Source of the DNA: Epiperipatus broadwayi
Lineage: Eukaryota > Onychophora > Udeonychophora > Euonychophora > Peripatidae
Length of the DNA stretch: 64,000 bases
Direction: 5' to 3'
Assembly (NCBI GenBank): GCA_028023455.1
Contig: JAQFVV010006453.1
Span: 788,001-852,000, forward strand
Shown here: piece after piece, positions 48,791 through 59,814 of the stretch
Position numbering within the stretch: position 1 is the stretch's first letter
How the letters are laid out: every line of letters starts with the position of its first letter
Position numbers and translations under genes: made by a program
The notes under the pieces: generated by a model
Database searches by the model: none
Told to the model about the DNA's origin: nothing
Seen by the model: the letters and a program-made list of their open reading frames with translations, nothing else

Positions 48791-49028
48791 TACGATAGAA
48801 TGATAGCCTGTTAAGCTAATTGCGCAGATGCTGTGAGAATGTTATTAATAAATGAATACCTTCGAACAACCACATGGTTGTTCGAAGGTATTCATTTATT
48901 AATACATTCTCACAGCGTCTGCGCAATTAGCTTAACAGGCGTCACATGGTTGTTCGAAGGTATTCATTTATTAATAACATTCTCACAGCGTCTGCGCAAT
49001 TAGCTTAACAGGCTGTCATTCTATCGTA
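48791..49028. repeat. Inverted-plus-tandem repeat (A'-A-A), unit about 70-80 bp
   Basis: Antisense unit 48791-48871 is followed by a shortened sense unit (about 48873-48940) and a full sense unit (about 48944-49028). The units are almost identical (for example catggttgttcgaaggtatt and cgtctgcgcaattagcttaa). The outer ends tacgatagaatga / tcattctatcgta are mirrored. No TSD is seen. Confidence 0.88.
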
Positions 49029-49029
49029 A

Positions 49030-49682
49030 GTATCATATTCTGTAAACTGAAGAACATACTGAGATTTTACGACTTTTTCCTTATTTTTAATAGTTTTATA
49101 ATGTATCAATAGTGTGCTCAAATTTTATTTCTAACAATTAATGAAGTAAAATAACCGTTAAACAGCTAATTTAAATGCAATATTTGTTTCACTAAGAAAT
49201 TCCCGATCTTTATCCTAGATGGGATTTTTAATGATAATTTTTTTAAACTTTAATTTGCATAATTTTTAATATTAAAATTTACATTTTTTTTTTTTAAAAA
49301 GAATACTTATTTTATTTATATATTTTCTTTAAGTTGATATATTTTTTCTTCTTCCTTCTAAATAGAAAAAAGAAAACACCTACAAAGTTGTTAGACTTTT
49401 AGTTCTGTTTTGCCTTTTTGATGTTTTTAACCAAACATTGATTTTTGTTATCTTCTATTACACAACTCTTTAAAAGCTACATTAAAAAAAAAAAAAACAT
49501 TTACTGTAATTTGAAAAACATTTTATTGGCTTAATCAAGCAAGAATATTCTCCATCGTTTAAGTAATAAGTGATATTAATAAATGAAGTTAAGCTTAATA
49601 CGTATTAATAATGAATATTTTTTAGAATTAATGCAAAAATAAAATTAATACAAAAATAAAGTTGAAATATATATATACGTAC
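49030..49682. other. AT-rich non-coding stretch
   Basis: No gene is recognised. Confidence 0.5.
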
Positions 49683-49870
49683 TTTATTAAATAGTCTGAA
49701 GGTTTGTAATGATGGTATATTATAAGATGTAATATGTTGGACTATTTCCATCATTTATGAGTGAATATTGAATGTATAGAAAATTTTAAACTTTATTTAA
49801 ACTTTTCAAATACAAACAACTTGTTAGTAATAACACATAAATAGACAATACAGGTTAGTAATTACACAAC

Positions 49871-49904
49871 GTTTCGAGTAGTAGTATTCTCCACTCTTCT
49901 TCAG
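49871..49904 (-). ncRNA. Hammerhead-ribozyme-like core
   Basis: On the minus strand: CTGAAGA (49904-49898), a stem with gagt/actc pairing, GAAA (49875-49872), then cgttgtgta, which could supply a short stem III and a GUA cleavage site. Stem I pairing to flanking bases is not evident. It sits between the tRNA-like head and the 3' tail of this element. Confidence 0.5.
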
Positions 49905-49944
49905 GTGTTGCTGGCCTATATGCACAGTGACAATATTCGCTTAG

Positions 49945-50018
49945 AAGTTGAACTCGCACCTTTAGATTCTTGTATATTGAATTTAAGGCAAACGCTCTAC
50001 CAACTGAGCTATTCTGTC
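49945..50018 (-). other. tRNA-like Pol III promoter head of SINE
   Basis: The A-box tagctcagttggtagagcg and a B-box-like ggtgcgagttcaactt are on the minus strand about 50 bp apart. Outer bases (gacagaat / atattgtc) can partly pair like an acceptor stem. The anticodon arm region is long and does not fold convincingly, so this is a SINE head and not a functional tRNA gene. Confidence 0.65.
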
Positions 50019-50242
50019 AAATAATACTACTCGAAACGTTGTGTAATTACTAACCTGTATTGTCTATTTGTGTGTTATTACTAACAAGTTGTTTGTATTT
50101 GAAAAGTTTAAATAAAGTTTAAAATTTTCTATACATTCAATATTCACTCATAAATGATGGAAATAGTCCAACATATTACATCTTATAATATACCATCATT
50201 ACAAACCTTCAGACAAGCATATAAACATTTATTAAATAGTCT

Positions 50243-52734
50243 CTTTGAACAAACCTCCAATCATGCGCATTACGAATTTACGAGCACATTTCCGTGAGCA
50301 TATATTTTATAATTTAACTGATCAATTCTTTATCGGAACTATGCCTAATTGAGTTAATACTTGATAAACAGTTTTGAAAAAAAGTGAATATTTTGGGAAA
50401 AATATTATAAAAAAAATAGCAAATAGGTGAAAAAAAAAAGTGATAAAAGAAATTATCATTATTTGCTTATAATAGATACAATATAAATAAAGTACAGTAT
50501 TATGAAAAGAAGTAACTGTCTGATTGCTTATAAAAATGATGCCTTTTATATACATATGGATTGACAAAGTAGTGAATAAGATTCAGAAGGACATAAAAAC
50601 AAGTATGCACTTGAGAAAATATAATATACAGTTGGCAGTTGAATCTACAGAAGATAAAATGGGTTGTCAAAATAATTTGAACTCTACCAATGGCGATCGG
50701 TATTATTTGATTTCATTTAGGACTTGTTTGTGTCAGATGTGAGTTTGGAGATCCCTGTAGAAACCAAAATGGTGGAGAGTGCACTCTAAATTAATACTCA
50801 TCATTTTATATGAGGAATACTAAACACAAAATAAATGTGGTTGGAAAATTACAGTTTATAAGAACAGAATTGCTAAAAATATTTTTTTATTGGAATAATT
50901 AAAAAAGATGCCAAAAAAATTAATTAAAGCAAACATTCAAATAAGCAGAAGAATAAATGGTGAAGACATTTCAGAGTAATTGTACAAAAATTGAGATAAA
51001 TATTCAAAAAAGAAAGGCTGAATTAGAAGAGAAAAAGAAAAGTAAATAAAAAGTGGAAATAGTTATAGAAATTAAAAATATGTTGTAAAAAGATTGATAT
51101 GGTATTAAATAAAATTAACATTAAATTGATATATAATAAGGGCAGAGAGCTTCATTTAAGACTATATTAGAAAATAATGTTCCTTTGTTTCTATATTTGT
51201 TTACCTTTTACTCTGCTCAATTAACTCTGTATGAAGAAGAGAAAATATTTAAATTTGTCCTTGATTTATATCAGGAGAATTATAATGTAGCAGTTTAAGT
51301 AAAGAAAGAGAAAAAAAAAGTTGAAATTGTAATATATATCTGATGAAGGAAAAGATTATGTCAAAAAGGAATTGAGTTTCTGTTTAGGATAAATAAGAAA
51401 TGAAAAAAATTGTAGGAAATGGGAACAAAGTTGAAAATAAAGTATTGAAAAACACAATAGAATTTTTGGAAACTTGACAAAGGAGATAAAACAAATAAGA
51501 AGGGCAAACTTTTATTTTATTCCATTGCTGTTCTCTGTTACAAGGATAAATAATTAATGATAGTGCTTATCAAATTTATATTCAGTATTATTCTATCCAT
51601 ATCCTCAGATTAGATTCTGGATTTATGATTTCATTGTAAAAAGCTTGAACCTTGGTATAATAAAGCTATATTTATTGGAACTCATAACTTTCTATCAAAC
51701 AATTACCATTTATTTTTTTTACTATCAAGCTATCACCATAAAAGTGAAAAATATATTAATGTTTTTGAATTCAAACCCACTTACTTCTATATTTGTGTAC
51801 TTCTAACATCAATTCAATAAATATATATTTTAGTATTGTCAGTTTTTATTACAATTACAGGCATTTTTATCATTTGGACAAAATTTATATAAATAAAAAA
51901 CGAATCATTTGACTAATGTAACCAAATAAGAAAAGTGGCTTGGGTTAAAAAATTGAATTTCAAATAGTTTGGTAGCAAAAATAAGATTAAAAGTAGCAGT
52001 TGAATGGAAGAAACATTCAAGTTGACTAGATCCAAGTTCAAACAAACCACTTGTAAAATCAAAAGCAAAAAAAACTTGTTAGAGAGTTTGGATAGGGTAG
52101 TATTGCTATATCTATTTAGAAAGGATTACCATCTAATATCTTTATGATTGTTCAAATTTCCAGTAGGTGGTGACAGTGAAGCTCAGAGTCATAAATCAGT
52201 TTTTGGTTTTAACAAATGATAAGCAATATATAGTAAGAGCATTTACTTTTTTTATATATCTTAGAAAAAAATATAAGAATTCAACAAGGTTTTTAAAATA
52301 AGTCCATAAAACTAGTATAAACTAAATGTAATCACTAACTCTTTTTTCTGATGATTAGATCCAAATAATGAATGTTCATTATTTTTTGAGTTCAAAAGTT
52401 ACATTATCAAGTGCATGAAAGTATATCACTCTCTCAGAATGGATTTTTATAGCTATGTATTTTTTCAATGTTATCACTGCTTGTGAACATTTCACCTTTT
52501 GGTAATATGTTTAATTTGAGTTGCATTCTCTTTATACATATAACTTTGTTTTATATTATATGTAGAGAATATTATTGTGAGTATTGGATTTGAATTAGAT
52601 AAGGGTGTTTAATGGTTTTTGGTGGGATGTAAGAGTACATCTTACAGTAATAATGTACATTTAAAAAATCTTGGAAACAATTTGTTTTTATTAATGTTAT
52701 ATTTATAAATTTGCTATTTTGTATTATCAATTTC
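50243..52734. other. AT-rich non-coding stretch
   Basis: About 2.5 kb without a recognised gene. The part 50930-51480 is purine-rich on the plus strand with many short lysine/glutamate-rich frames, perhaps an old LINE, but no motif can be named. Confidence 0.45.
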
Positions 52735-52915
52735 AACTATTATTGATCACTGCAAGATGGTCTCTCCAAATTCAATCCATGTTTTCTAATCTTTAGCTTC
52801 TCTTCTTCACATAATCCGGCACACTTCTTTATTTCATCCATCCATCTTACATGTGGTCTCTTTCTAGGTCTTTTACAATCTTTTGGAATCCATTTTGTAT
52901 ACAGTGCCACTAATG
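52735..52915 (-). pseudogene. RTE LINE 3'-end fragment
   Basis: The minus strand translates to WIPKDCKRPRKRPHVRWMDE, IKKCAGLCEEEK and LNLER, the RTE C-terminus, open to a stop at 52740. It is 5'-truncated at about 52905. It is better preserved than most other 3' fragments. Confidence 0.8.
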
Positions 52916-53400
52916 AAAAAAAAAGAAACACTGCATGTTCTCATTTCACCCTACATTCTAATGAAGATTAATTTGAAAAATCTTATTTATTTTTACAAAT
53001 ATCCTCTATTATCTTGATATTCAAAATGCAAGCAAACAATTCAAAGTAATCTGTAACAATTATATACCCATTGCCTACAAAATAAATCTTAACTCGATCA
53101 AGAAATCTATTCGCGGTAAATATTTACAAATTTACAACTAAAAGTTGTGACTTTTAAAATTGAAAATTATTAATCTTGATTCAGTTGACAAAAATATTGC
53201 TTCCTCTTTCTTCTAATTTATTGGTACTAATATACATTTCTAACGTTATATCCATTTTTTACGGGATTCTGCGCAAAAATATAAATGCATAAACTTTCAT
53301 TTAGTAAAAAAAAAAAAAGTGTATATATAGACAAAAATATAAATCATGGATAAATACACGCACACATACATATTATTCAATGTAGTTTTCTGTTAAAACA
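52916..53400. other. AT-rich non-coding stretch
   Basis: No gene is recognised. Confidence 0.5.
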
Positions 53401-54163
53401 AATATATACATAAGTCATCATCAACCATTATCAATCCACTGCAGGATGAAGATCTCTCCAAGTTCAATCCATCTTTGCCGATCTTTAGCTTCTCTTCTCT
53501 ACATCATCCCTGCGCACTTTCTTTATTTCATCCATTTATGTCACATGTGGTCTTTTTTAGGGTCTTTTATAAACTCTTGGAATTCGGTTTAAGATTTCAA
53601 TTGTCCATCTATTATCATCTCTTCTATCAATATGTCCAGCCCAACTCCACTTTAGTTTTTTAATTTTTCGAATGAGGAGCTATCAGATCAAAGTAGGAAA
53701 GTGGGACTAAAGATAGATGTTAAAAAGACTAAAGTAATATTCAATGGATTTTCACAAAATATGAAAATAAAGATAGATTATAATGAGTTAGAAGAAATTA
53801 ATAGTTACAAATACCTTGATCAGATTATTAATACAGATGGAAGCATAATGGGTGAAATTAATCATAGAATTAAACTTAATTGGAGTGCTTTTGGTAGAAA
53901 TAAATTGATACAAAAAGAAAATATGCCTATGTGTTTGAAAAGGAAGGTTTTTAATAATTGTGTTTTACCAGTTCTTACTTATGGATCTGAGACTTGGACA
54001 CTTAGTAGAAAAGCAATACAGAGACTTTAGACCACTCAAAGAAGTATGGAGAGATGCATGTTGGGAGTAACAAGAAGAGATCAAAAATGCAATATATGTG
54101 TAAAAGAGCAAACAGGTGTTACTGACCTCATTGTAAAAATTAAAAGATTGAAGTGGAGTTCAA
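53401..54163 (-). mobile_element. RTE 3' fragment with inverted 5' part (twin-priming structure)
   Basis: Positions 53401-53662 are the RTE 3' end on the minus strand, with a (gat)n tail at 53416. Positions 53664-54163 are the adjacent upstream part on the plus strand, including a 109-codon frame at 53701-54030 (KTKVIFNGFSQNMKIKI, YKYLDQIINTDGSIMGEI, LPVLTYGSETWTLSRK). Both parts end in the same element sequence, aaattaaaa..gtggagtt (53641-53661 and 54136-54162). An inverted 5' part joined to a forward 3' part is the signature of twin priming. Confidence 0.75.
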
Positions 54164-54860
54164 TTCAAAATTTTTATCAAAATAATTATAACTCATCTAC
54201 AGTAAATTTTGGATTTTAATTAAGCCAAAACAAGTAGGAAGTAAAAATGTTTTTAGGATGTTGGATCATATCCAAGTATTGAAAGAAGTTATAAAAAAAA
54301 TCAATTAATATGATTTGGCATTATGATTAGGATTTGTGGATTATGAAAAAAAAATTGATTGTTTAAGTATTTCACCAGCAATTAAAGCATTGGTTCATCA
54401 AGGTATAGACCCAGGATATTATCATATATTGAAGAATATTTATCAAATGCAACAGCCATGACTAAATATCTTCAAAACGTTTGCTGCAGATTTAAAAAAA
54501 ATATTTTATGGACTAAAATGGGGAGCTAAGAGAGTAAAAGTAAATGAAGATTATTTAATCTATCAAAATTTTGCAGATGATATAATTGCTTTTGCAAATA
54601 ATATTTCAGGGCTTCAGTAAATGTTTCAAGAGTTTTCAGATGTAAGTAAAAATGTAGAACTAAAGTAATGTTTAATAGATTTTTTTACAAAAAAAGAAAA
54701 TAATAATTAATAATGACGAATTGGAAGAAATTACTAACTACAAATAGTCAGAATATTACTGCAGATGGTAACACAGTGGATGAAGTTTAACATAGAATTA
54801 AACTTGATTAGAGCAATTTTGATACAAATAACTTAATATGAAAAGAAAATATGCCTGTGA
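54164..54860 (+). pseudogene. Decayed RTE LINE copy, joined to PLE 3' end
   Basis: It aligns with the main RTE from 26693 (attcaaaatttttatcaaaa) through motif C (aaaattttgcagatgatata at about 54568) to the cctgtga block at about 54858, then switches abruptly to PLE sequence. Many frameshifts. Confidence 0.7.
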
Positions 54861-55175
54861 TGTTTCTAAAGCAATTAACTTATTTAAAAGTTATTTTAAT
54901 AATAAGGGTGTATGGAAGGTAAGTGGAATTGTAATGTTTAGTTTAAATATGGTATTATTTTGTAATTCTTTACACTTGAGAAGTCTTCTTGTAGCAGTGA
55001 AACCACTGGTACTGCTTTAGAGTTTATTTTCTTGGCTAGTCTGGTTGAGAGATGAATTTGGGGTAATTTTGATTATTTATTGACTAGTTAGCTTTATGCT
55101 TTTAATGTTTATAAATGGATATGTAAAGAATTTCGAACATGCAATAAAACCAGATTTGCAAATAAAATTAATATA
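54861..55175 (+). mobile_element. PLE 3' end fused to RTE remnant
   Basis: From 54861 the sequence encodes AINLFKSYFNNKGVWKVSG, the PLE C-terminus. It continues with the conserved ttctttacacttgagaagtc block (54967-54986) and the following gattatttattgactagtta. It is 5'-truncated exactly at the RTE junction. Confidence 0.75.
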
Positions 55176-56344
55176 TAAAGGATTATTTATTTAGTGAATT
55201 AATAGACCAATTTAAAAATGAAACAAAATATTCATTTATTGATTTATCAAATTATAAACTACAAAAACAAAATGGCAAAGCAGTTCTATCATGATTTTTA
55301 AAAAAAATAATTAACAAGCTTATAAAAAATTCCGTACAGGATTCACAATTATTATTGATTGAAATGATTTATTGTAGAGACAAAATTCTTTTTGAGAGCG
55401 ATTATTGTGTATACAAGGCAAAATCAAAGCGCAAAGCAATTTTCTAAAAAATAAATTAACTTTTTTTATTTTGCTGTTTTAAAAAATAAATTATTTGCAT
55501 TTCTCGATTTTTCTTTGTACAATATTAATATATCTGATACTGAATGTAAATCTGATATAAATTAAGCTAGTACTTTTTATTTTAATTTCTTTAAAGTATC
55601 TTTAATATATTATTACATCGATATATATTGTTTGTAAAAGATTATTATATTTACTTCGTTCTATATATACATTAGTATTATACTGTTGGAAAATCTTAGA
55701 AATGTATAAAAGCACCTTTGTTCTTTTGTTTTCTTTTTCTTTGACTATTATACAATTCCTTTGATTTTCTTCTTTATTTTCTTGTAAATAAAAGGATGAT
55801 AGTTAGTTTTGCAATGAAGTATTTATGATTTTTTTTTCTTTGTAATTTAGCAATCTTACAGCAGCTTAATATTTTTAACTTTTACTTACATAAGAAGTTC
55901 AATTCTTGTTGTTAATATAAAAAATGTGTTAGATATAGTATCTTTTTAAAAGCCATATGATTAAGTAATAGTTAATAAATATTAATAAATTAGTTTTTGT
56001 TTACGTCTTTAAAATATATTTTTATGCTATATATAAAACCCTTTAGATTTACTTAGTTATATTACGGCTGTTCTACGACTTATTTAATCAAATGTATTGG
56101 TATATATACTCATTAATTCAGTGTTAATAATATGTAATCATTGGGTCGATGTTCTTGTTGGGTTGGTGTAGTTTTGAAGTGTTTTATTAGAATTCAAAAT
56201 CCAGGGATAGAACCCAGATACGTAACTTCTATTACTAGATTTTCTTATAAAAACATGGTTCATTAATTATTCCATTTCTTTTTTTTTTGATACTTACTTA
56301 TTAGTCCGGACGGTGATGAAAAATGCCGGCACAAATAAATGCAT
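55176..56344. other. AT-rich non-coding stretch
   Basis: No gene is recognised. Confidence 0.5.
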
Positions 56345-56660
56345 AAATAAAAACCGTATTAAATACATTTACAACTCTCTAAAAATTAAAACAATTTTTT
56401 AAGTGAATATTAGATAATATCCGGATCAGAAGATGGTTGTTAGCAAAATAATATTCATTTTAAAAATTATTTTTGTTTTTAAAAGATTGTAAATGTGCTT
56501 AATTCGATTTTTATTTACACATTTTAAAGTGAATACTAGATAATATCCTGATCAAGAGAAAGTTGATTGTCAAAATGTTGTAATAACTAATATTCACTTA
56601 AAACAATTAATTGTTTTAGTTTTTAGACGGTTGGAAATGGGTTTAATTTGGTTTTTATTT
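56345..56660. repeat. Foldback with duplicated loop
   Basis: Arm 56345-56415 is mirrored by 56450-56515 and again by about 56590-56660. The loop (agtgaatattagataatatc block) is present twice, at about 56401 and 56530, so the structure is arm, loop, inverted arm, loop, inverted arm. No coding frame. Confidence 0.65.
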
Positions 56661-56755
56661 TCACATTTGTTTGTGTCAAGCATTATAAGTACACAATTTT
56701 CTTCTTGTACAAAATGTTGTTTTCTCTACCCTCTATCACCAGACTAGAACTAATA

Positions 56756-57030
56756 ATTATTATTATTATATCTTCTCGTTACTTTTTTTGCATTTTTCTT
56801 CATATATTCATATATTACTTTTTTATAAATCTTCTCATATACACTTTAATGCAATTTTAATATAATTCCCCCTTTATTTTTCTAACAGTTTCAATTGTCC
56901 TGCAGTCTTCATCAGAGCTTCTTATAACTTTCTTCTTTTCTTTACATTTATAACTGTTAGAAAAATAAATGAGGAATTATATAAAAATTGCATTAAAGTA
57001 TATATAAGAAGATTTATAAAAAAAATAATA
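56756..57030 (-). mobile_element. PLE-derived foldback with hammerhead-like motif, copy 2
   Basis: Arms 56810-56892 and about 56948-57030 are inverted copies. On the minus strand the sense arm contains a hammerhead-like core (56915-56886) and ends in the tail shared with 35430-35530. The opposite arm begins just after the core, so the two arms have different 5' ends. Confidence 0.62.
56886..56915 (-). ncRNA. Hammerhead-ribozyme-like core
   Basis: CTGATGA (56915-56909), then agactgcaggacaatt, then GAAAC, closely matches the plus-strand core at 35666. Stem II pairing is weaker here (cagtc replaced by caatt), which points to decay. Confidence 0.42.
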
Positions 57031-57693
57031 TGTAAAAATTATGTGATACCTCACAGTACCTTTTTTAAAAACAGGATTAATTATTTAAATATTAATTTTC
57101 AATATAATGTTCTCAACTGTGAATAAGCTTATGCTAAAAGTGAACCTATTTGCAATCATATTTTTTTAGTTTATATAAAGATAATCAATCAGGCATATAA
57201 TCATAGTAATAAGGACATAACACACCATCTCTCATTCAATTATTAGAATGCCTATAATATTTTACAAAATAATATTTAGCTGCATAATATTAAGTTTAAT
57301 GTGGGTGTTTTCTCTAATAAGTATTAAGTAATTGGCAGAAGAATATGATATTGCTAAAGAAACTAGTTTTGGAGTTTTGTTTTATTGTAATTGATATTCT
57401 TTGTTGTTTTACATATTATTCAAATAGAGATGTAGCATAAAAAATTGACATCTGGAATAAAAATCAAAATGAGTGTTTCTATGATGAAAAAAATTTTTTT
57501 TAAGTAGCAGACTTTTATTTTTCATCATTTAATGTGAAATCTCTGGTTGCGTAATTATATTATGTGTTCTGGATTCAAAGTGGATGAAAAATATTAAGAT
57601 TGATCTAATAAGAATTTTGATAAGAAGATTCTCTCAAGCTAAATATTCTGAATTATTGATAGAAGTAAGAAGTGGCAAGTACTTAGAGGATTT
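57031..57693. other. AT-rich non-coding stretch
   Basis: No gene is recognised. Confidence 0.5.
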
Positions 57694-57833
57694 CACATTT
57701 ATATATATATATTTTTTCTCATATGTCATAGCATCGGCAGGAGGCAAACCCACAACCGTCTGCAACCAACTACTTGCTTGAAAGGCGGCCGCAATGACCT
57801 CTCAGCTAACAATGCTTGACTACACATTTATAT
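57694..57833 (-). mobile_element. Family A SINE, copy 5, 11-bp TSD
   Basis: cacatttatat occurs at 57694-57704 and 57823-57833. The minus-strand insert has gttagctgagaggtcat and gggtttgcctcc boxes and ends gatgctatgacatatg plus an A-run. The frame at 57584-57781 reads into it by chance. Confidence 0.82.
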
Positions 57834-59695
57834 TTTTGTCTTCTAATTTATCTGCTTTTTCAAAATATTTTATTGCTTGGTATAAAATTTCTGTCTATGC
57901 TGTACAGATACCGTAAGCATTTTTTTAGTTGCTGTGAACATGAAAAAAATATTTTTGAGAATTTTTATTATTATGTCAATTTATTGCTTGACATATTTTA
58001 TGTTACGAAGTGTTGCTATGATGGGTGAAAGTAAGACATGATGAAAATTCTAAGTCACTTTCTTGGTTCTTATGATGAAATTCTAAATGACTTATTTGTG
58101 TTCACACAAAGCACCTAACAAGTAAACATCAATTTCAGATTATCTGATTAATTAAAAAATTAAATAGTTCCATTTCTGAAGCATATAATCACTTTGTTAT
58201 TAGTGAAAGATTAAAAGTTTGTTAAGACTGAATACATTATTAATATTGGAAGATTTAGCTACCTGTTGTAATACCATTTAATTCTAGTAAAATGTTTAAT
58301 AGAGTCTACCTATGTCATAGAAGAAAAGAGAACTGATTTTGTATCATCATCAAAAAAGAATTCTTGATTTTTACTTGTGAACTTTTTGCTTTGCTTCTAA
58401 GTTACCTCAACTTGAATTGCAAGCTGTTATGATCTTCTATGTGTAAGTGTATCATCATTGTTGAAATGTGCGCAAAAATAAACAGGAAGTTATTATAAAG
58501 TTGAAGAAGCAGCAATTTAGGTTAACATGATTTTAAATATATTAAATGGTTTGCCATCAACTTGAATGTTGAAGTTTGTATTTTTGAGGCACATCATCTT
58601 TTCTTGGTCTATTAATTTTCTCTTTACTTTTTTAGAATACAGTAGTCCTACATACATTTGTTTCTAATTCTTCATATAAATGCCTGAAACCATGCATAAT
58701 AATCTCTAAATATTATATCTGATTAATATATATATACATACACACACACCTAACTTTTTAAATTTAGACAAATAAAGCACTTATAACAAGACAGTGCAAT
58801 AATAAATCTAAAGAGAGATAGAAAGCAATGAGAAAGAATGATTATACAAGATGAAGAAATGGCTAAAAGATTACTCATGATAATTGTCAGACATATATAA
58901 AGTGTGTGAATTCAAATTTAGAAATTTTTAATTTTTTATTTAATACTTTTTCAAAATTATGGACAAATGAAACCATTGGTAGTGAAAATAATTCTGAAAT
59001 CATATATTACCCTTTTGATAATGAGTTATTTTGATTGTTTGTTTAAAAAAAGTATTTTTAAAAGCATATATGGTTTTTAGTAAATACTCTATTTGGGTAT
59101 ACTATCAATCCTTTTATTTTATCAAAATTTCATATATATAAATAATATAAAATAATTTTAAAAATAATAAAAAATTTAAATTATTATAAAAATAAAAGTT
59201 ATAAATATTATTAACATTTTTTTTTTTTTACTAAAACACAAACTATTATTGCTTGTTTCCCTTCACAAATTGCATACAGAAATAAATAAAATTTAGAGTA
59301 TATAATTTTAAAATGATTACTTTTTACTTTAGAATTACTAATAGTATTCATTGCTTTTATTTTCTCATATTCATTTATCCTATTGCACAAATGCTTTTTT
59401 TGTAAGAGTTTTTACCCATTGATCAAAACTGTAATTAAAGTATCGTAGATTTCATGATTGAATTTGTAACCTACACCAATCTGATACAAAAACATGTGCA
59501 TACAAAAAAAAATAGTAGGAGGGTAAATGTACCACTACAAAGCATTAATAATTTTTGACATGACATAGATTAAAATTCAAACCTATTAGTTTTTTTTTTT
59601 TGTAATATTGACTGATTGTAAAATATATGCAAATGATAAAATCTTATAACTCAGTACTGTTGAGACATACTGGTCAAGTAAATTTTAAAATTTTT
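57834..59695. other. AT-rich non-coding stretch
   Basis: No gene is recognised. Confidence 0.5.
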
Positions 59696-59699
59696 GAAG

Positions 59700-59814
59700 G
59701 TTTTTATCAGATTAAAGACTTTTTCAAATAGCCAGTCCTTAGTTAATCTGACTATTTTTTTTATCAGACTGAGGACTTTTTCAGCTAGTGAGACCGTAGC
59801 TAATCTGATTATCC
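59700..59814. repeat. Tandem duplication of about 57 bp with internal dyads
   Basis: Two diverged units start with tttttatcagattaaagact (59700) and tttttatcagactgaggact (about 59757). Each contains cagatt...aatctg inverted pairs. It explains the internally repeated 78-codon minus-strand frame, which I do not regard as a gene. Confidence 0.7.

Larger units (their letters stand above)
49683..50242 (+). mobile_element. Palindromic chimeric element: tRNA head, hammerhead-like core, PLE-type tail, 15-bp TSD
   Basis: tttattaaatagtct occurs at 49683-49697 and 50228-50242. The insert (49698-50227) has an antisense arm with 3' tail (49698-49870), hammerhead-like core and tRNA-like head (all minus strand, up to about 50020). 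A sense arm (50022-50213) and a 14-nt extra tail follow. The sense arm is 5'-truncated at the atactactcgaaacg block, while the antisense arm runs further 5' and contains the head. The arms differ at only a few positions. Confidence 0.88.

Noticed and set aside
49945-50018. Possible functional tRNA gene with intron
   Set aside because: It is embedded in a TSD-flanked retroelement and the anticodon region does not fold like a tRNA.
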